Below, in pieces: positions 34,412 through 41,833 of a DNA stretch of 64,000 nt. Location: contig NZ_JBATXB010000088.1 of NCBI RefSeq assembly GCF_049673005.1, positions 1-64,000 on the forward strand, read 5' to 3'. Each line of letters opens with the position of its first letter. The stretch's first letter is position 1. A model generated the notes under the pieces. That model saw only the letters and a program-made list of their open reading frames with translations. It was not told the DNA's origin and did not search any database. Origin of the DNA: Carnobacterium_A sp049673005. GTDB taxonomy: Bacteria; Bacillota; Bacilli; Lactobacillales; Carnobacteriaceae. The position numbers and the translations under genes were made by a program.

Positions 34412-34424
34412 TCAGCTTGCTTAT

Positions 34425-35201
34425 TTACTTTACAGGTTCAATTACTAAGTAACGATGAGGCTCGTTACCTTCAGAATGGGTTGTAACAAGCTTGTTTTTA
34501 CTTAAATAAAAATGAATCTGTTTTCTTTCAAAAGCAGGCATTGGTTCTAAAAAGACAGGTAAATTAGTACGCACAACTTTTTCAGCCGTTCGCTCAGCTA
34601 TATTTTTCAAACTTGCTTCACGACGTTCACGGTAATCACCAACATTTACTATTACAGTAAATTTAGTTTTTGCATGTTGATACAACAGGACTTGCGCAAG
34701 TGATTGCAAAGCATTTAGAATTCTACCATGTTTACCGATAATCAAACCAGCATTTTCGGTATGGATATGAAAAATTACTTGTCTTTCAGATAAACTAACC
34801 TTTGTCGTTACAGTAGTTTCAATCCCCATTTTACTAGAAACATCAACCAAGTAATCAGAAACCAATTGCAACGCTTTATCATCATCTTTGATAATTTCCT
34901 CTTCATCAACTTCACTTGCAACAACCAAGTCTTCGATCTTTTGATTTTGTATTGTTGTATTCTCAGTAAATAGTGAAGCATGATCTTGAATAGATGGCTT
35001 TGGTTCTTTGTTAGCTTTTTCTTTATCAATCAAGCTTTTTTCTACTATTACTACAGCATCCTTTTTCCCAAAACCAAAGATACCTTTCTTTCCTTCAGTA
35101 ACAATTTCAATAGAAGCATTTTCCTTATTGATACCCAAAATTCCTAATCCCTTTTGAATAGCTTCCGCCACTGTTGCTGCTTGAGCTGTGTACTTCTCCA
35201 T
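34425..35201 (-). CDS. jag: RNA-binding protein Jag (KhpB)
   Basis: KH-R3H RNA-binding protein, linked in Firmicutes to cell elongation and division with KhpA. A Jag-N domain (1-~52, with GKKGIFGFGKKDA) precedes an acidic linker (~58-105, rich in E/D). The KH domain (~110-185) has the conserved loop IGKHGRILNALQ, and the R3H domain (~190-255) ends RKQIHF...SEGNEPHRYLVI. 258 aa. A 43-bp gap separates it from yidC, its usual operon partner. The usual next genes, mnmE and mnmG, have been displaced. Confidence 0.95.
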   Translation of the reverse strand: MEKYTAQAATVAEAIQKGLGILGINKENASIEIVTEGKKGIFGFGKKDAVVIVEKSLIDKEKANKEPKPSIQDHASLFTENTTIQNQKIEDLVVASEVDEEEIIKDDDKALQLVSDYLVDVSSKMGIETTVTTKVSLSERQVIFHIHTENAGLIIGKHGRILNALQSLAQVLLYQHAKTKFTVIVNVGDYRERREASLKNIAERTAEKVVRTNLPVFLEPMPAFERKQIHFYLSKNKLVTTHSEGNEPHRYLVIEPVK

Positions 35202-35244
35202 CCGCTTATCCTCCGTTCTATCTGCTTTTAAACGATAGTAAAGA

Positions 35245-36078
35245 TTATTTCTTTTTCTTTTTCCTCTTCGGATTTAATGCTTTATCTAATGTGCGTTGAC
35301 GTTCGCGTTCAACTTGAAGTTTTTCTTCTCGCTCTTTTATAATTTTAAATGGATTATTTAAAGCTAGTGTTTGTAAGACAGAAAATGCATTTCCCACTAC
35401 CCAATACAAAGATAAAGCACTTGGCAAAGTAATACCCATAAATAAAATTAATGCGGGCATCATGTACATCATTGACGAAGTTGCAGGGTTGGATTCTGCT
35501 TGACTCATAGTCGATAATTTAGTTGTTGCATACGTTAAAATAGCAGCTACAACAGGCAGTACAAACATTGGATCTGGTTTTCCTAGATTCATCCATAAGA
35601 AATTCCCAGTACTCAGTGCTTCAGTCCGACTGATAGCCTGATATAACCCCATTAAAACTGGCATCTGAATTACTAAAGGTAGACACCCTGCTACTGGATT
35701 TACTCCTGCTTCAGAATATAGTTTAGACGTTTCTTCTTTTAACTTACCCTGTGTTTCAGCATCTTTAGAAGCATACTTAGCTTGTAGCGCTTTTAACTGA
35801 GGTTGTATTTCACTCATTTTACGAGTGCTTTTTGTTTGTCCGTGCATCAAAGGCAATAAAATAATTCTAATCAGCAAAGTAAAGACAATAATTCCTAGTC
35901 CATAACTTCCACTAAATAAATCCGATAACCAAATGATAACACGAGAAAAGTTTAGCACAACATATTTATCCCAGAACCCTGTACTATCTGCAGTAATAGG
36001 CTCCGTACCACAACCTACTAATACAACAGCTAACAGCACTGTCCCAAGCAAAAGAAGTAATCGCTTACGGTTTTTCAT
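35245..36078 (-). CDS. yidC: membrane protein insertase YidC (Oxa1/SpoIIIJ family)
   Basis: Inserts membrane proteins alone or with Sec. A lipoprotein signal (LVGCG, Cys23) is followed by about five membrane helices. The positively charged groove residue lies in the first real helix (RIILLPLMHGQ). A coiled cytosolic hairpin (QPQLKALQAKYASKDAE) and a basic tail (KALNPKRKKKKK) follow. 277 aa. It follows rnpA by 36 bp as in most Firmicutes. Lactobacillales often have a second copy elsewhere; this is the origin-linked one. Confidence 0.96.
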   Translation of the reverse strand: MKNRKRLLLLLGTVLLAVVLVGCGTEPITADSTGFWDKYVVLNFSRVIIWLSDLFSGSYGLGIIVFTLLIRIILLPLMHGQTKSTRKMSEIQPQLKALQAKYASKDAETQGKLKEETSKLYSEAGVNPVAGCLPLVIQMPVLMGLYQAISRTEALSTGNFLWMNLGKPDPMFVLPVVAAILTYATTKLSTMSQAESNPATSSMMYMMPALILFMGITLPSALSLYWVVGNAFSVLQTLALNNPFKIIKEREEKLQVERERQRTLDKALNPKRKKKKK

Positions 36079-36114
36079 AGTTTTCCCTCCACATTCTGTA
36101 AATAAAAAAATAAG

Positions 36115-36453
36115 CTAATCTAACATCTTAGCCAATTTCAAAACGTGAATTAAACTTTTTTTAGTTTCTTTTACTGACATATCTGCCGCTGGTTTACGGG
36201 CGATAACAATAAAATCTTTCTCCGTTTTTAATTTGGGCTTTAATTCTGTTAAGCTTTGTCGTATTTTTCTTTTAACATTATTCCTTACAACAGCGTTACC
36301 AATTTTTTTCCCAACAGATAATCCTACTCGAAAATGAGGCTGCTCTTTTTTATCTAGTATATATAGAACAAACTGTCGATTGGCTGTAGATTTTCCGTGA
36401 TGAAAGACTTTTTGAAAGTCTGATTCTTTTTTGACACGATAGGCTTTTCTCAT
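36115..36453 (-). CDS. rnpA: ribonuclease P protein component
   Basis: Protein subunit of RNase P, which matures tRNA 5' ends. The family box RNNVKRKIRQSL (~59-70) with basic residues is intact, and the opening YRVKKESDFQKVFHHGKS is canonical. 112 aa. It lies 90 bp after rpmH; a terminator separates the two, so readthrough would limit rnpA relative to rpmH. Confidence 0.95.
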   Translation of the reverse strand: MRKAYRVKKESDFQKVFHHGKSTANRQFVLYILDKKEQPHFRVGLSVGKKIGNAVVRNNVKRKIRQSLTELKPKLKTEKDFIVIARKPAADMSVKETKKSLIHVLKLAKMLD

Positions 36454-36504
36454 TCAAATAACCTCTCATCTCTTTTTTCTTAAAATACTTTTTTTATACT
36501 CAAT

Positions 36505-36545
36505 AAAAAAAGAAAAAAAAGACCACTGAGACGTTCAGTGATCTA
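36505..36545 (-). terminator. terminator between rpmH and rnpA
   Basis: Minus strand GATCACTGA-ACGTC-TCAGTGGTC (arms 36535-36543/36521-36529, one U-G pair) followed by eight T's, starting at the rpmH stop codon. Partial termination would lower rnpA expression relative to rpmH. Confidence 0.85.
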
Positions 36546-36677
36546 TGCAGACAATGATTTTCTGCCTTTACGGCGTCTACTTTGTAATACATTACGTCCA
36601 TTTTTTGTACTCATACGTTTACGGAAGCCATGTAATTTTTGACGTTTACGTTTTTTAGGTTGGTAAGTTCTTTTCAT
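36543..36677 (-). CDS. rpmH: 50S ribosomal protein L34
   Basis: 44-residue, highly basic ribosomal protein reading MKRTYQPKKRKR... and ending GRKSLSA. The signature KRTYQPKKRKRQKLHGFR (split) is unmistakable. AGGAGGTG precedes the ATG at 36677 by about 10 nt. It heads the leftward rpmH-rnpA-yidC-jag run away from oriC. It is too short for typical ORF cutoffs. Confidence 0.97.
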   Translation of the reverse strand: MKRTYQPKKRKRQKLHGFRKRMSTKNGRNVLQSRRRKGRKSLSA

Positions 36678-36724
36678 TCGTAATACACCTCCTACGATAA
36701 CTATCTCTCATTAATTTTTTTATC

Positions 36725-36752
36725 AGTATAAGACAGTTTTAATTTATGACAA
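36725..36752 (-). promoter_or_regulatory. promoter of rpmH
   Basis: Minus strand TTGTCA (36747-36752), 16 bp, TATACT (36725-36730), about 50 bp before the rpmH start. Confidence 0.7.
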
Positions 36753-36759
36753 CGAAATA

Positions 36760-37013
36760 AAAATAGTCCCATCAAAATTAAGAACACCTTATTTTCAATC
36801 ATTCACTTCAACATGATAGCACAAATAAAAAAAATAAGAAACCTTCTTTTCATATTTTCATTGAATTTGTTTCATAAACCTTCCAAATTCAGTTTATTAT
36901 CCCTTCTAATTTTTATTTTCTAAAATTAACTAGTTTTATTTTTTCTATCTAATAGCAATAAATAAAATTAACTTTAATGCCCTCACCATCATTTATAAAG
37001 AGTAAAATTAATT
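36760..37013. other. AT-rich intergenic part of the origin region
   Basis: Very AT-rich, no open frame of note and no DnaA box on either strand by eye. It lies between the rpmH promoter and the orphan terminator. Confidence 0.5.
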
Positions 37014-37055
37014 CTAAAAAACGACTATAACTAAAAACTTATAGTCGTTTTTCGG
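37014..37055. terminator. orphan bidirectional hairpin/terminator in oriC
   Basis: AAAACGACTATAA / TTATAGTCGTTTT (arms about 37018-37030 and 37038-37051) with an A-run before and T-run after. No gene ends here, so it probably stops stray transcription entering the DnaA-box cluster. Confidence 0.65.
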
Positions 37056-37075
37056 AAATTTTTTTTGGGAAAAAG

Positions 37076-37387
37076 ATATCCACAGTTGCATTTTATTATC
37101 CACATGCTCAAGTATAAGTTTTTTTTGTGATTTTATTAAATATAAGTTACAATATAGTTATCCACAAATGAACAGCATGTGTACATATCAAGCTTGTATA
37201 ATTCCGCACTCTGTGGATAACTTCAAAGAAGAGCATTGTATCAGCGTTTGAAGGATTTTTTTATCCACTGATTTATTTGTAATTCGTGGATAAAAAAAAG
37301 TTACTAACACTTTATTTCTCCTTGTGGATAACTATATATACAGGTACGGGATAAATATTTAACAGTTAGAAACTATCTGTGGAAAAC
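37076..37387. other. oriC: oriC, DnaA-box cluster upstream of dnaA
   Basis: DnaA boxes (TTATCCACA or complement): perfect copies at 37096-37104, 37158-37166, and on the minus strand 37212-37220 and 37323-37331. One-mismatch copies lie at 37076-37084, 37261-37269, 37285-37293 (minus) and 37379-37387 (minus). This matches the incA/incB part of the Bacillus-type bipartite origin. The last box overlaps the dnaA -35, fitting autoregulation. Confidence 0.93.
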
Positions 37388-37408
37388 TTTTTATTAACGT
37401 GCTAAAAT
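37380..37408 (+). promoter_or_regulatory. promoter of dnaA
   Basis: TGGAAA (37380-37385), 17 bp, TAAAAT (37403-37408), with a DnaA box covering the -35. Confidence 0.55.
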
Positions 37409-37441
37409 GAAACAGACATATTTATAAAGGAGGTTCTCTGT

Positions 37442-38779
37442 TTGGATGATTTACAATCTTTGTGGAATTTTTTAAAAGAAAAATTTAAAGAATCGCTTTC
37501 AAAGGTCAGTTACGATACTTGGATTGAAAGTGCCAACCCTATTCGCATTACTGAACATAATATTATTATTGAAGTTCCATCTTCTTTGCATAAAGAATAT
37601 TGGGAAAATAATCTAGCTACTCGGATTGTTGAAAATATTTACGAGTACTCTAGTCGCGAAATTTCTCCATTATTTGTTATAAAGAATGAACAAGAAAATA
37701 CGAATAGCAATGGAAAACAAAAAAGCCAATCTTTAACACAAAAAAATTCTTTTAGAAAAGATATTCAATTAAACGATAAATATACATTTGACACTTTCGT
37801 TATTGGCAAAGGAAACCAAATGGCTCATGCTGCTGCATTAGTCGTTGCAGAAGAACCAGGAACAATTTATAATCCACTCTTTTTCTATGGCGGAGTTGGA
37901 TTAGGAAAAACACATTTAATGCATGCTATTGGACACCAAATGTTATTACTCAATCCTGATGCAAAAGTTAAATATGTAAGTAGTGAAACCTTTGCAAATG
38001 ATTTTATAAACTCTATCCAAAACAAAACACAAGAGAAATTCAGAAATGAATACCGTAGTGTTGATCTATTATTGGTAGATGATATCCAATTTTTTGCAGA
38101 TAAAGAAGGCACGCAAGAAGAATTCTTCCATACTTTTAATGCTCTATATGATGATCGTAAACAAATTGTCTTAACAAGTGATCGACTGCCTAATGAAATA
38201 CCGAAATTACAAGAGCGCTTGATATCTCGTTTTGCCTGGGGTCTATCTGTCGACATCACTCCACCTGATCTTGAAACACGTATTGCTATTTTAAGAAAAA
38301 AAGCAAACGCAGAGAGATTAGAAATTCCTGATGATACCCTTAGTTATATTGCAGGTCAAATCGATTCTAATATCCGTGAATTAGAAGGTGCTTTAGTTAG
38401 AGTACAAGCATTTGCAGCTATTGAGAGTCGTGATATAACTACTAGCTTAGCAGCTGATGCATTAAAAAGTATGCTCCCTTCAAATAAACCAAGTATTTTA
38501 TCTATCTTAGATATACAAAATGTTGTTTCTAAGTACTATCAAATTTCTTTAACTGATTTAAAAGGAAAAAAACGTGTTAAAGCTATTGTCTTACCTAGAC
38601 AGATTGCTATGTTCCTTTCACGTGAACTAACTTCTAATTCGTTACCAAAAATTGGAGCTGAATTTGGTGGAAAAGATCACACCACTGTTATTCATGCTTA
38701 CGAAAAAATCAATCAAGCTATCACAAAAGATTTTCAACTAAAGCAAGATATAGAAGAAATAAAAAATAAATTAAATTAA
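37442..38779 (+). CDS. dnaA: chromosomal replication initiator DnaA
   Basis: AAA+ initiator that binds DnaA boxes and melts the origin. Domain I (1-~75, LWNFLKEKFKESLSKVSYDTW, split), a short N/K/Q-rich linker (~82-105), domain III with Walker A GGVGLGKTHLMH (~149) and Walker B LLLVDDIQFF, and domain IV with the DnaA signature FGGKDHTTVIHA (~415) are all present. 445 aa. Start codon is TTG (37442-37444) preceded by AGGAGG. DnaA boxes flank it on both sides. Confidence 0.97.
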   Translation: MDDLQSLWNFLKEKFKESLSKVSYDTWIESANPIRITEHNIIIEVPSSLHKEYWENNLATRIVENIYEYSSREISPLFVIKNEQENTNSNGKQKSQSLTQKNSFRKDIQLNDKYTFDTFVIGKGNQMAHAAALVVAEEPGTIYNPLFFYGGVGLGKTHLMHAIGHQMLLLNPDAKVKYVSSETFANDFINSIQNKTQEKFRNEYRSVDLLLVDDIQFFADKEGTQEEFFHTFNALYDDRKQIVLTSDRLPNEIPKLQERLISRFAWGLSVDITPPDLETRIAILRKKANAERLEIPDDTLSYIAGQIDSNIRELEGALVRVQAFAAIESRDITTSLAADALKSMLPSNKPSILSILDIQNVVSKYYQISLTDLKGKKRVKAIVLPRQIAMFLSRELTSNSLPKIGAEFGGKDHTTVIHAYEKINQAITKDFQLKQDIEEIKNKLN

Positions 38780-38916
38780 TTTTTTTAACTAGCTATTATT
38801 TTATTATTCCATCTAATTTTGAATGATGAAAAAGTAATATGTAACTTACTTTTGTCTCCTTTAATAGAAAACATCAATTTACTCACATGTGTATAACTGC
38901 AAAAGTTTACCTTGTT

Positions 38917-39035
38917 TTTTCCACAGCTTATCCACATGTGGAAAACTACTAACCTTATGGGCTGAACATACTTACCAACAGAATCCACAGGCCCTACTAC
39001 TATTACTAAAGATCTTATTAAATTAATTAACTATA
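38917..39035. other. oriC: oriC unwinding region with DnaA boxes and DnaA-trios (dnaA-dnaN gap)
   Basis: Boxes: TTTTCCACA (38917-38925), a perfect TTATCCACA (38928-38936) and abutting TGTGGAAAA (38937-38945). Then GAATCCACA (38981-38989), a short GC block GGCCC, and five 3-base repeats CTA CTA CTA TTA CTA (38994-39008), read on the other strand as TAG-type DnaA-trios, followed by an AT-rich stretch to 39035. This is the box-GC-trio order of Bacillus origin unwinding sites. Confidence 0.85.
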
Positions 39036-39053
39036 ATTTTGGAGGTTTACTCA

Positions 39054-40196
39054 ATGAAATTTACAATTAAAAGAAGTGCATTTTTAAAAAGTATGGCGGA
39101 TGTTCAGCGTGCTATTTCTTCAAGAACAACTATCCCTATTTTGACAGGAATAAAAATTGTTGCTAACGAAGAAGGACTTACGTTGACTGGTAGTGATTCT
39201 GATATCTCTATCGAAACATTTATTCCAGTATCAGATGAAAGCAATACTTTAATTATTGAAAAAACAGGAAGTATTGTATTACAAGCACGTTTTTTCAGTG
39301 AAATCGTTAAAAAATTACCAGAGGAAACTATGGAAATAGAGGTTCTTGATCATTTTCAAACCTTGATTACTTCAGCAACTGCTTCTTTTACTATTAATGG
39401 TTTAGATGCGAACAACTATCCTCATTTGCCAGTAATTGATACAAATGAATCATTTATTTTACCAGTTGGTTTATTCAAGCAAGTAATAGGGCAAACTGTT
39501 ATTGCTATTTCAACTCATGAAAGCAGACCTATTTTAACAGGAGTCAATATGGTTATTGAAAATAGCCAAATTTTAGCCGTTGCTACAGATAGTCATCGAC
39601 TAAGTCAACGCATCATTCCGCTAGAAATGACAGAAGAACAAGCAGGTAAGAAATACAATGTCATTATTCCTGGAAAAAGTTTAGTCGAATTATCTCGTAC
39701 GTTAGATGATAATTCTGATACAATTGAATTAATGATTACTGAAAATCAAGTGTTATTTAAAACAGAAAATATGTTTTTCTATTCTCGATTACTTGAAGGA
39801 TATTATCCAGACACGAAACGTTTAATTCCCGAAACATCTGCGACAGAAATCGAATTTAATGCAAATGTATTATTGGGAGCTATTGAAAGAGCATCTTTGT
39901 TGTCTCATGAAGGAAAAAATAATGTTGTTAAAATTACAATTAACCCAGACTTAGTTGAAATTTCAGGCAATTCTCCTGATATAGGAAATGTTAAAGAAGA
40001 ATTAGAGTATCTTTCTGTTAGTGGCGATCCTATTGAATTGTCCTTTAATCCAGATTATATGAAAGACGCACTAAGAACATTTGGTCAAACAACAATTAAA
40101 ATTAAATTTACTTCACCTGTTCGGCCGTTTATCTTAGTACCGAGTGAGAATGATCAAACTTTTATTCAACTCATTACACCTGTCCGAACATTTTAA
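39054..40196 (+). CDS. dnaN: DNA polymerase III sliding clamp (beta subunit)
   Basis: Ring-shaped processivity clamp, three similar beta-clamp domains over 380 aa (MKFTIKRSAFLKS at the start; LITPVRTF at the end). The frame can be opened at a TTG at 39039, but GGAGG lies 8 nt before the ATG at 39054, the canonical start. Close behind the oriC unwinding site, as is standard. A terminator follows, so dnaN is separated from yaaA-recF. Confidence 0.97.
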   Translation: MKFTIKRSAFLKSMADVQRAISSRTTIPILTGIKIVANEEGLTLTGSDSDISIETFIPVSDESNTLIIEKTGSIVLQARFFSEIVKKLPEETMEIEVLDHFQTLITSATASFTINGLDANNYPHLPVIDTNESFILPVGLFKQVIGQTVIAISTHESRPILTGVNMVIENSQILAVATDSHRLSQRIIPLEMTEEQAGKKYNVIIPGKSLVELSRTLDDNSDTIELMITENQVLFKTENMFFYSRLLEGYYPDTKRLIPETSATEIEFNANVLLGAIERASLLSHEGKNNVVKITINPDLVEISGNSPDIGNVKEELEYLSVSGDPIELSFNPDYMKDALRTFGQTTIKIKFTSPVRPFILVPSENDQTFIQLITPVRTF

Positions 40197-40204
40197 TAAT
40201 TAGT

Positions 40205-40245
40205 GAAAAGCTGCTTTTCTGAGAATTCAGAAAAGCAGCTTTTTA
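40205..40245 (+). terminator. terminator of dnaN
   Basis: AAAAGCTGCTTTTCTGA / TCAGAAAAGCAGCTTTTT hairpin with a GAAT loop, immediately after dnaN. Confidence 0.9.
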
Positions 40246-40359
40246 TTGAATTGTTCAAAAACAGGTTTTTTTTCACTTTTAAGCAACTTTCGCACGTTTA
40301 AGGTCTTTTTGTATTTAGCTATTAAAACGTAAAGAACCATATCTAAATTCTAATAGACA

Positions 40360-40388
40360 TTGTATTCTTCCTGAAAAAGAGTTATAAT
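40360..40388 (+). promoter_or_regulatory. promoter of yaaA-recF-gyrB
   Basis: TTGTAT (40360-40365), 17 bp, TATAAT (40383-40388). Confidence 0.72.
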
Positions 40389-40460
40389 AATACTAATAAA
40401 GAAGTGCGACTTGCGTGGTTTTTATACTCCACGCTTATTTTGATGAGAGCAGGTGATTTT

Positions 40461-40712
40461 ATGAAAAAAAATATTACGATTAATAGTGAATTCATTACTT
40501 TGGGACAATTTTTAAAACATGCAAATGTTATCAGTAGTGGTGGAATGGCAAAAGGATATTTAGCCGAACACACAATTTTAGTAGATAACGAATTAGAAAA
40601 CCGCAGAGGTAAAAAACTTTATCCAGGTACGGTTGTAGAAATTCCGGATGAGGGGACATTTTTTGTTCAATCTGTTAATTCAGCAAAACAATCGACTAAG
40701 GATGAAAATTAA
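40461..40712 (+). CDS. yaaA: S4-domain protein YaaA/RlbA
   Basis: Small RNA-binding protein with an S4 fold (~8-65; GQFLKHANVISSGGMAKGYL split, then NRRGKKLYPGTVV), always found between dnaN and recF in Firmicutes; its role is thought to be in ribosome assembly. The ATG at 40461 with AGGTGA just upstream is used; the longer frame from 40404 has no ribosome site. 83 aa. Its stop TAA shares one base with the recF ATG (TAATG). Confidence 0.88.
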   Translation: MKKNITINSEFITLGQFLKHANVISSGGMAKGYLAEHTILVDNELENRRGKKLYPGTVVEIPDEGTFFVQSVNSAKQSTKDEN

Positions 40713-41833
40713 TGTTTCTAAAAGATATTCAACTATTGAATTATCGTAATTATGAAAGTGCACAGGTTAATTTTTCTCAAGGAATCAATGTTTTTTTAGG
40801 AGAGAATGCACAAGGTAAAACGAGTTTAATGGAAGCTATCTATGTATTGGCTATGGCAAGAAGTCATCGAACAGTAAATGATAAAGAATTGATTCGATGG
40901 GAGCAAGATAACGCACGGGTAAGTGGAAGAATTCAAAAAAAGAACTCTAACTTTCCGCTAGAAATTCTGATTTCTACAAAAGGGAAAAAAGCTAAATTTA
41001 ATCATTTGGAACAAAAAAAATTAAGTGCTTATATTGGTAATTTAAATGTGATTCTTTTTGCTCCGGAAGATCTTTCTTTAGTTAAAGGTTCGCCCTCTGT
41101 TCGAAGAAAATTCATAGATATGGAAATGGGGCAAATGAGCCCTATTTATTTGCACCATTTAGTCCAATATCAACGGATATTGAAGCAACGAAACCACTAT
41201 CTAAAACAATTAGCCTTTCAAAAAAAACAAGATATTACGTTTTTAGATGTTTTAACAGAACAGCTAGCAGAACACGGTGCAGCTATTTTATTTGAACGGT
41301 TTTTGTTTATAACAAAACTAGGGAATTGGGCTGCACCTATTCATTACGAGATTTCTAAACAGAAAGAACGATTGGAAATTGATTACAGCTGTGCATATAC
41401 GCTTTCTAATACGCAAGATAAAAAGCAAATTTACTTAGATTTACTTCAAACATATAAAGAGGGGCAAAAACGAGAATTAGATCAAGGGATCACTCTTTTT
41501 GGTCCTCATAGAGATGATTTGAAGTTTAAGGTTAATGGACGGTATGTACAAACGTATGGTTCACAAGGCCAACAAAGAACAACAGCTTTAAGTATTAAGT
41601 TAGCAGAAATTGATTTGATGAAGGAAATGACGGGCGAATATCCCCTTTTATTATTGGATGATGTCCTGTCTGAATTGGATGATGAACGCCAAACACACTT
41701 ATTAAAGGCGATTCAAAATAAAGTTCAAACTTTTTTAACGACAACTAGTTTAGACGGAGTAAAAAAAGAAATGTTGGAAGCTCCCAAAGTCTTCCGTATC
41801 GAGAATGGTCATGTAGAAATGGAGAGTGAATGA
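40712..41833 (+). CDS. recF: DNA replication and repair protein RecF
   Basis: SMC-like ATPase that helps load RecA at gaps. Walker A GENAQGKTSLMEAIY (~30-44), signature segment YGSQGQQRTTALSIKLAE and Walker B LLLLDDVLSELD (~304-315) are intact. 373 aa. It overlaps yaaA by 1 nt and gyrB by 4 nt (ATGA), so it is translationally coupled in the yaaA-recF-gyrB-gyrA run. Confidence 0.96.
   Translation: MFLKDIQLLNYRNYESAQVNFSQGINVFLGENAQGKTSLMEAIYVLAMARSHRTVNDKELIRWEQDNARVSGRIQKKNSNFPLEILISTKGKKAKFNHLEQKKLSAYIGNLNVILFAPEDLSLVKGSPSVRRKFIDMEMGQMSPIYLHHLVQYQRILKQRNHYLKQLAFQKKQDITFLDVLTEQLAEHGAAILFERFLFITKLGNWAAPIHYEISKQKERLEIDYSCAYTLSNTQDKKQIYLDLLQTYKEGQKRELDQGITLFGPHRDDLKFKVNGRYVQTYGSQGQQRTTALSIKLAEIDLMKEMTGEYPLLLLDDVLSELDDERQTHLLKAIQNKVQTFLTTTSLDGVKKEMLEAPKVFRIENGHVEMESE

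Noticed and set aside
38617..38632. TTTCACGTGAA inside dnaA as a parS site
   Set aside because: Four of 16 consensus positions differ; likely chance within coding sequence.
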